Shown: positions 62,200 through 64,000 of the stretch, piece after piece
Layout of the letters: each line of letters opens with the position of its first letter
Numbering within the stretch: the first letter of the stretch is position 1
NCBI RefSeq assembly: GCF_000716785.1
Contig: NZ_JNYY01000004.1
Span: forward strand, 372,001-436,000
Direction: 5' to 3'
DNA length: 64,000 nt
Origin: Amycolatopsis vancoresmycina
Lineage (GTDB): Bacteria; Actinomycetota; Actinomycetes; Mycobacteriales; Pseudonocardiaceae
Made by a program: the position numbers and the translations under genes
Notes under the pieces: generated by a model
What the model was told of the DNA's origin: nothing
Database searches by the model: none
What the model saw: only the letters and a program-made list of their open reading frames with translations

Positions 62200-62244
62200 T
62201 CCTGCGCTGATCACCAGCGGCCGCCCCGGACGGGCGGCCTTTTT
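62177..62244 (+). promoter_or_regulatory. Transcription attenuator of trpS
   Basis: Segments 1 and 2 (GGCCGCC at 62177-62183, GGCGGCC at 62187-62193) pair as the pause hairpin. Segment 2 can instead pair with segment 3 (GGCCGCC at 62219-62225) as antiterminator. Segments 3 and 4 (GGCCGCCC at 62219-62226, GGGCGGCC at 62232-62239) form the terminator, followed by TTTTT at 62240-62244. The Trp codons overlap segment 1. In Streptomyces coelicolor an auxiliary, indolmycin-resistant TrpRS gene is controlled by ribosome-mediated attenuation, which this layout matches. Confidence 0.85.
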
Positions 62245-62286
62245 CGTGCCTTCTCCGGGGTGGCCCCACCTCGGGAGGAAGACACG

Positions 62287-63252
62287 ATGAGCAAGCTGTC
62301 CGGCATCACCCCGTCCGGCCACGTCCACCTGGGCAACTACCTCGGGGCGGTCCGCCGCTGGGCGCGTGAGGGCGGCGCGGACGACCTGTACTTCGTCGCC
62401 GACCTGCACGGCATGACGACCCCGCACAACCCGGCGAAACTCCGGTCACTGGCCCGCGAGCAGCTGGCCGTGCTGATCGCCGCCGGCATCGATCCCGAGC
62501 GGGTGTTCGTCCAGTCCGACCTGGCCCGCGAGCTGGGCGCGCTGACCTGGGTCCTGGAGTGCACCTGCAACTACGGCGAGGCCGCGCGGATGATCCAGTT
62601 CAAGGAGAAATCGAAAGGCCAGGCCGGGGTACGGCTGTCTCTGCTGACGTACCCGGCGCTGATGGCCGCGGACATCCTGCTGCAGGGCGCGGACGAGGTG
62701 CCGGTCGGCGAGGACCAGCGTCAGCACGTCGAGCTGACGCGGACGCTGGCCAAGCGCTTCAACGGCACGTGCGGCGAGGTGTTCACCGTGCCGCACGCGG
62801 TGCTGCCGCCGGCCGGCGCGCGGGTGAAGGACCTGGCCGACCCGACGCGCAAGATGTCGAAGTCGGCGCGGGACGCGGTGGGCGTGGTGTTCGCGCTCGA
62901 CGAGCCCGACCAGATCCGCCGCAAGATCCGCCGCGCGGTCACCGACGGCGGCTCGGTGCCGGTCCACGCCCCGGAGACCCGGCCGGGGATGGCGAACCTG
63001 CTGGAGATCCTGGCCGCGTGCCGGGGCGGGTCGCCTGCCGAGCTCGCCGACGAGTTCACCTCGTATGGAGCGGTGAAGGACGCTGTCGCCGACGCGGTGG
63101 TCGAGGAGCTGCGGCCGGTGCGCTCGCAGGCGTTGGCGCTCCTCGACGACGTCGCGGAGCTGGACCGGGTCCGCAAGGCGGGTGCCGAGCGGGCTCGCGA
63201 GCGCGGTTCCCACCGCCTTGACGCCGCCCTCCGGATGATCGGGGCTAACTGA
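62287..63252 (+). CDS. trpS: Tryptophanyl-tRNA synthetase, probably an auxiliary attenuated type
   Basis: A 321-residue class I synthetase charging tRNA-Trp. The HIGH-like signature is SGHVHLGNYLGA (residues 10-21), tryptophan-binding regions include YFVADLHGMTT and GEDQRQHVELTR, and the KMSKS loop is RKMSKSARDAV. The length is normal for bacterial TrpRS. GGGAGGAAG lies just upstream of the ATG. The attenuator suggests induction by low Trp-tRNA, as for the auxiliary synthetases that give indolmycin resistance in streptomycetes; whether this enzyme is resistant is inferred. It converges on the Nudix gene with an 8-bp overlap. Confidence 0.95.
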   Translation: MSKLSGITPSGHVHLGNYLGAVRRWAREGGADDLYFVADLHGMTTPHNPAKLRSLAREQLAVLIAAGIDPERVFVQSDLARELGALTWVLECTCNYGEAARMIQFKEKSKGQAGVRLSLLTYPALMAADILLQGADEVPVGEDQRQHVELTRTLAKRFNGTCGEVFTVPHAVLPPAGARVKDLADPTRKMSKSARDAVGVVFALDEPDQIRRKIRRAVTDGGSVPVHAPETRPGMANLLEILAACRGGSPAELADEFTSYGAVKDAVADAVVEELRPVRSQALALLDDVAELDRVRKAGAERARERGSHRLDAALRMIGAN

Positions 63253-63634
63253 GCAGCGCGCGGAAGGCGGGGAGCAGGATCCGGTCCGCGGGCAGCCAGT
63301 CGACGTCGTCGAGGTCGTCGGGCCCGAGCCACTGCACGGCTCGGTGCTCGACGGCCCGCGGCTCCTCGCCGGGTGAGACGAGCGTGGCGGCGTAGATGCG
63401 CAGGACCTTTCCGCCCGGCAGGGGGACGTCCTCCCCGACGCGGCCGCCGACCTCGATGACGACGTCGAGTTCCTCGCTGCACTCGCGGGCCAGCGCGAAG
63501 GCTTCGGACTCCCCCTCTTCGACGCGGCCACCGGGCAGTTCCCACTGCCCCGCGTGCTTCGGCGGCCAGGCGCGCTGCTGGGCCAGCAGCTTGCCGTCCC
63601 GCACCAGGGCGGCTCCCACGATCACAGCGTTCAC
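63245..63634 (-). CDS. Nudix hydrolase, MutT-like
   Basis: A 129-residue Nudix protein that would hydrolyse a nucleoside diphosphate derivative, perhaps 8-oxo-dGTP. The Nudix box is GGRVEEGESEAFALARECSEEL, listed here as its start GGRVEEGES and end RECSEEL, with the metal-binding Glu residues in place. N-terminal VIVGAALVRDGKLLAQQR and AGQWELPGG match MutT. The GTG start has only a weak GGGA upstream. Substrate specificity cannot be read. It may share a promoter region with nothing else, standing between trpS and a sensor kinase. Confidence 0.9.
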   Translation of the reverse strand: MNAVIVGAALVRDGKLLAQQRAWPPKHAGQWELPGGRVEEGESEAFALARECSEELDVVIEVGGRVGEDVPLPGGKVLRIYAATLVSPGEEPRAVEHRAVQWLGPDDLDDVDWLPADRILLPAFRALLS

Positions 63635-63670
63635 AGTCCCGGAACTTACCCGGAAGCCCCACCCGACCGG

Positions 63671-63714
63671 TCGTGAGTGGCAAGGCGCGTTCTAACTCGC
63701 CTTGCCACTCACGA
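63671..63714. terminator. Long hairpin after the sensor kinase gene
   Basis: Perfect 17-bp arms (63671-63687 and 63698-63714, core GTGAGTGGCAAGGCG) with a 10-base loop, overlapping the kinase stop codon. It resembles dispersed intergenic hairpins; without a T-tract its terminator role is likely but unproven. Confidence 0.65.
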
Positions 63715-64000
63715 CCCGGTGCCAGCCGCGCGCCAGACGACCACGAACCGGGCGCCGCCGTCCGGGGAGTCGGTCACCTGGACCCGGCCGCCGCGGCGGC
63801 GGACCGTCTCCGCCACCATCGCCAGGCCCAGGCCCGTGCCGCCGGACGAGCGCGCCCGGTCGTCCGCGATCCGGTAGAACCGGTCGAACACCTTCTCCCG
63901 GTGCTCCGGGGCGATTCCCGGGCCGTCGTCGTCGACCACCACCCGGACCGACGACCGCGAAGCCAGCACCGACACCACGATCTGCCCGCGCGCGTAGCGG
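63709..64000 (-). CDS. Sensor histidine kinase, C-terminal ATPase part (runs off the window)
   Basis: The frame is open to the right edge. It shows the end of a HATPase_c domain: RYARGQIVVSVLASR (N-box end), DDGPGIAPEHREKVFDRFYRIADDRAR (G1 and F box) and GGTGLGLAMVAETVRRRGG (G2), then a beta strand and GTGS end. This is the catalytic half of a two-component kinase; sensor and dimerisation parts lie outside. A partner response regulator would be expected upstream on the minus strand, beyond 64000. Confidence 0.9.
   Translation of the reverse strand, partial: RYARGQIVVSVLASRSSVRVVVDDDGPGIAPEHREKVFDRFYRIADDRARSSGGTGLGLAMVAETVRRRGGRVQVTDSPDGGARFVVVWRAAGTGS

Overview
The window is chromosomal DNA of a high-GC actinomycete, most likely a Pseudonocardiaceae member close to Amycolatopsis. 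The evidence is about 70% GC with strongly GC-ending codons, mycothiol biosynthesis (mshB), WhiB2, the MtrA-MtrB-LpqB system, an auxiliary attenuated trpS, and gene orders that follow Mycobacterium tuberculosis (Rv3226c-Rv3260c, and the typA-lpqW-mshB neighbourhood Rv1165-Rv1170). The genus is an inference; no rRNA or tRNA gene was recognised.

Layout. 1-5.3 kb: an abasic-site sensor (SRAP), RsgA, two tandem duplicated lipoproteins and an NAD-dependent epimerase-like protein. 5.3-6 kb: a gutted ISAs1-type transposase and a palindrome of two DnaA boxes. 6-20 kb: a mycobacterial-type block (acyltransferase, rRNA methyltransferase, HAD protein, Rv3235-like protein, secA, hpf, ComF-like protein, lpqB-mtrB-mtrA). 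19.8-22.4 kb: an accessory catabolic module (Rieske ferredoxin, IclR regulator, a 32-codon ORF, an amine oxidase) with shared TTGCGCA-type operators. 22.4-28 kb: tmk, a secreted papain-like peptidase with a membrane-anchored partner and a divergent regulator-like gene, vapBC with its operator, and ahcY. 28-37 kb: a membrane protein with a lipase-like domain lacking its serine, a LAXTG surface protein, an amino-acid permease, a CDF exporter and an AfsR-type regulator. 37-47 kb: a mannose-nucleotide block (manA, TobH-like, Trm112-like, manB), DUF3499, a zincin-like protein, a giant membrane glycosyltransferase and whiB2, separated by large inverted repeats. 47-50 kb: an M50 protease, two unknown proteins and mshB. 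50-59 kb: a dipeptide ABC system with two near-identical DppB-type permeases, plus lpqW. 59.5-64 kb: typA, an iron-box-preceded Cys-rich mini-protein, a YciI-like protein, a trp attenuator with trpS, a Nudix hydrolase and the end of a sensor kinase.

Functional links. MtrAB-LpqB, SecA, LpqW, the mannose genes, the large glycosyltransferase and WhiB2 together serve envelope growth and division. MshB serves redox buffering. The most interesting items are the complete trp attenuator (leader peptide with WW codons and nested hairpins), the putative IdeR-controlled Cys-rich peptide, the IclR-controlled mini-ORF coupled to an oxidase, the secreted peptidase pair, several enzymes with replaced catalytic residues, and families of tandem or palindromic intergenic repeats.
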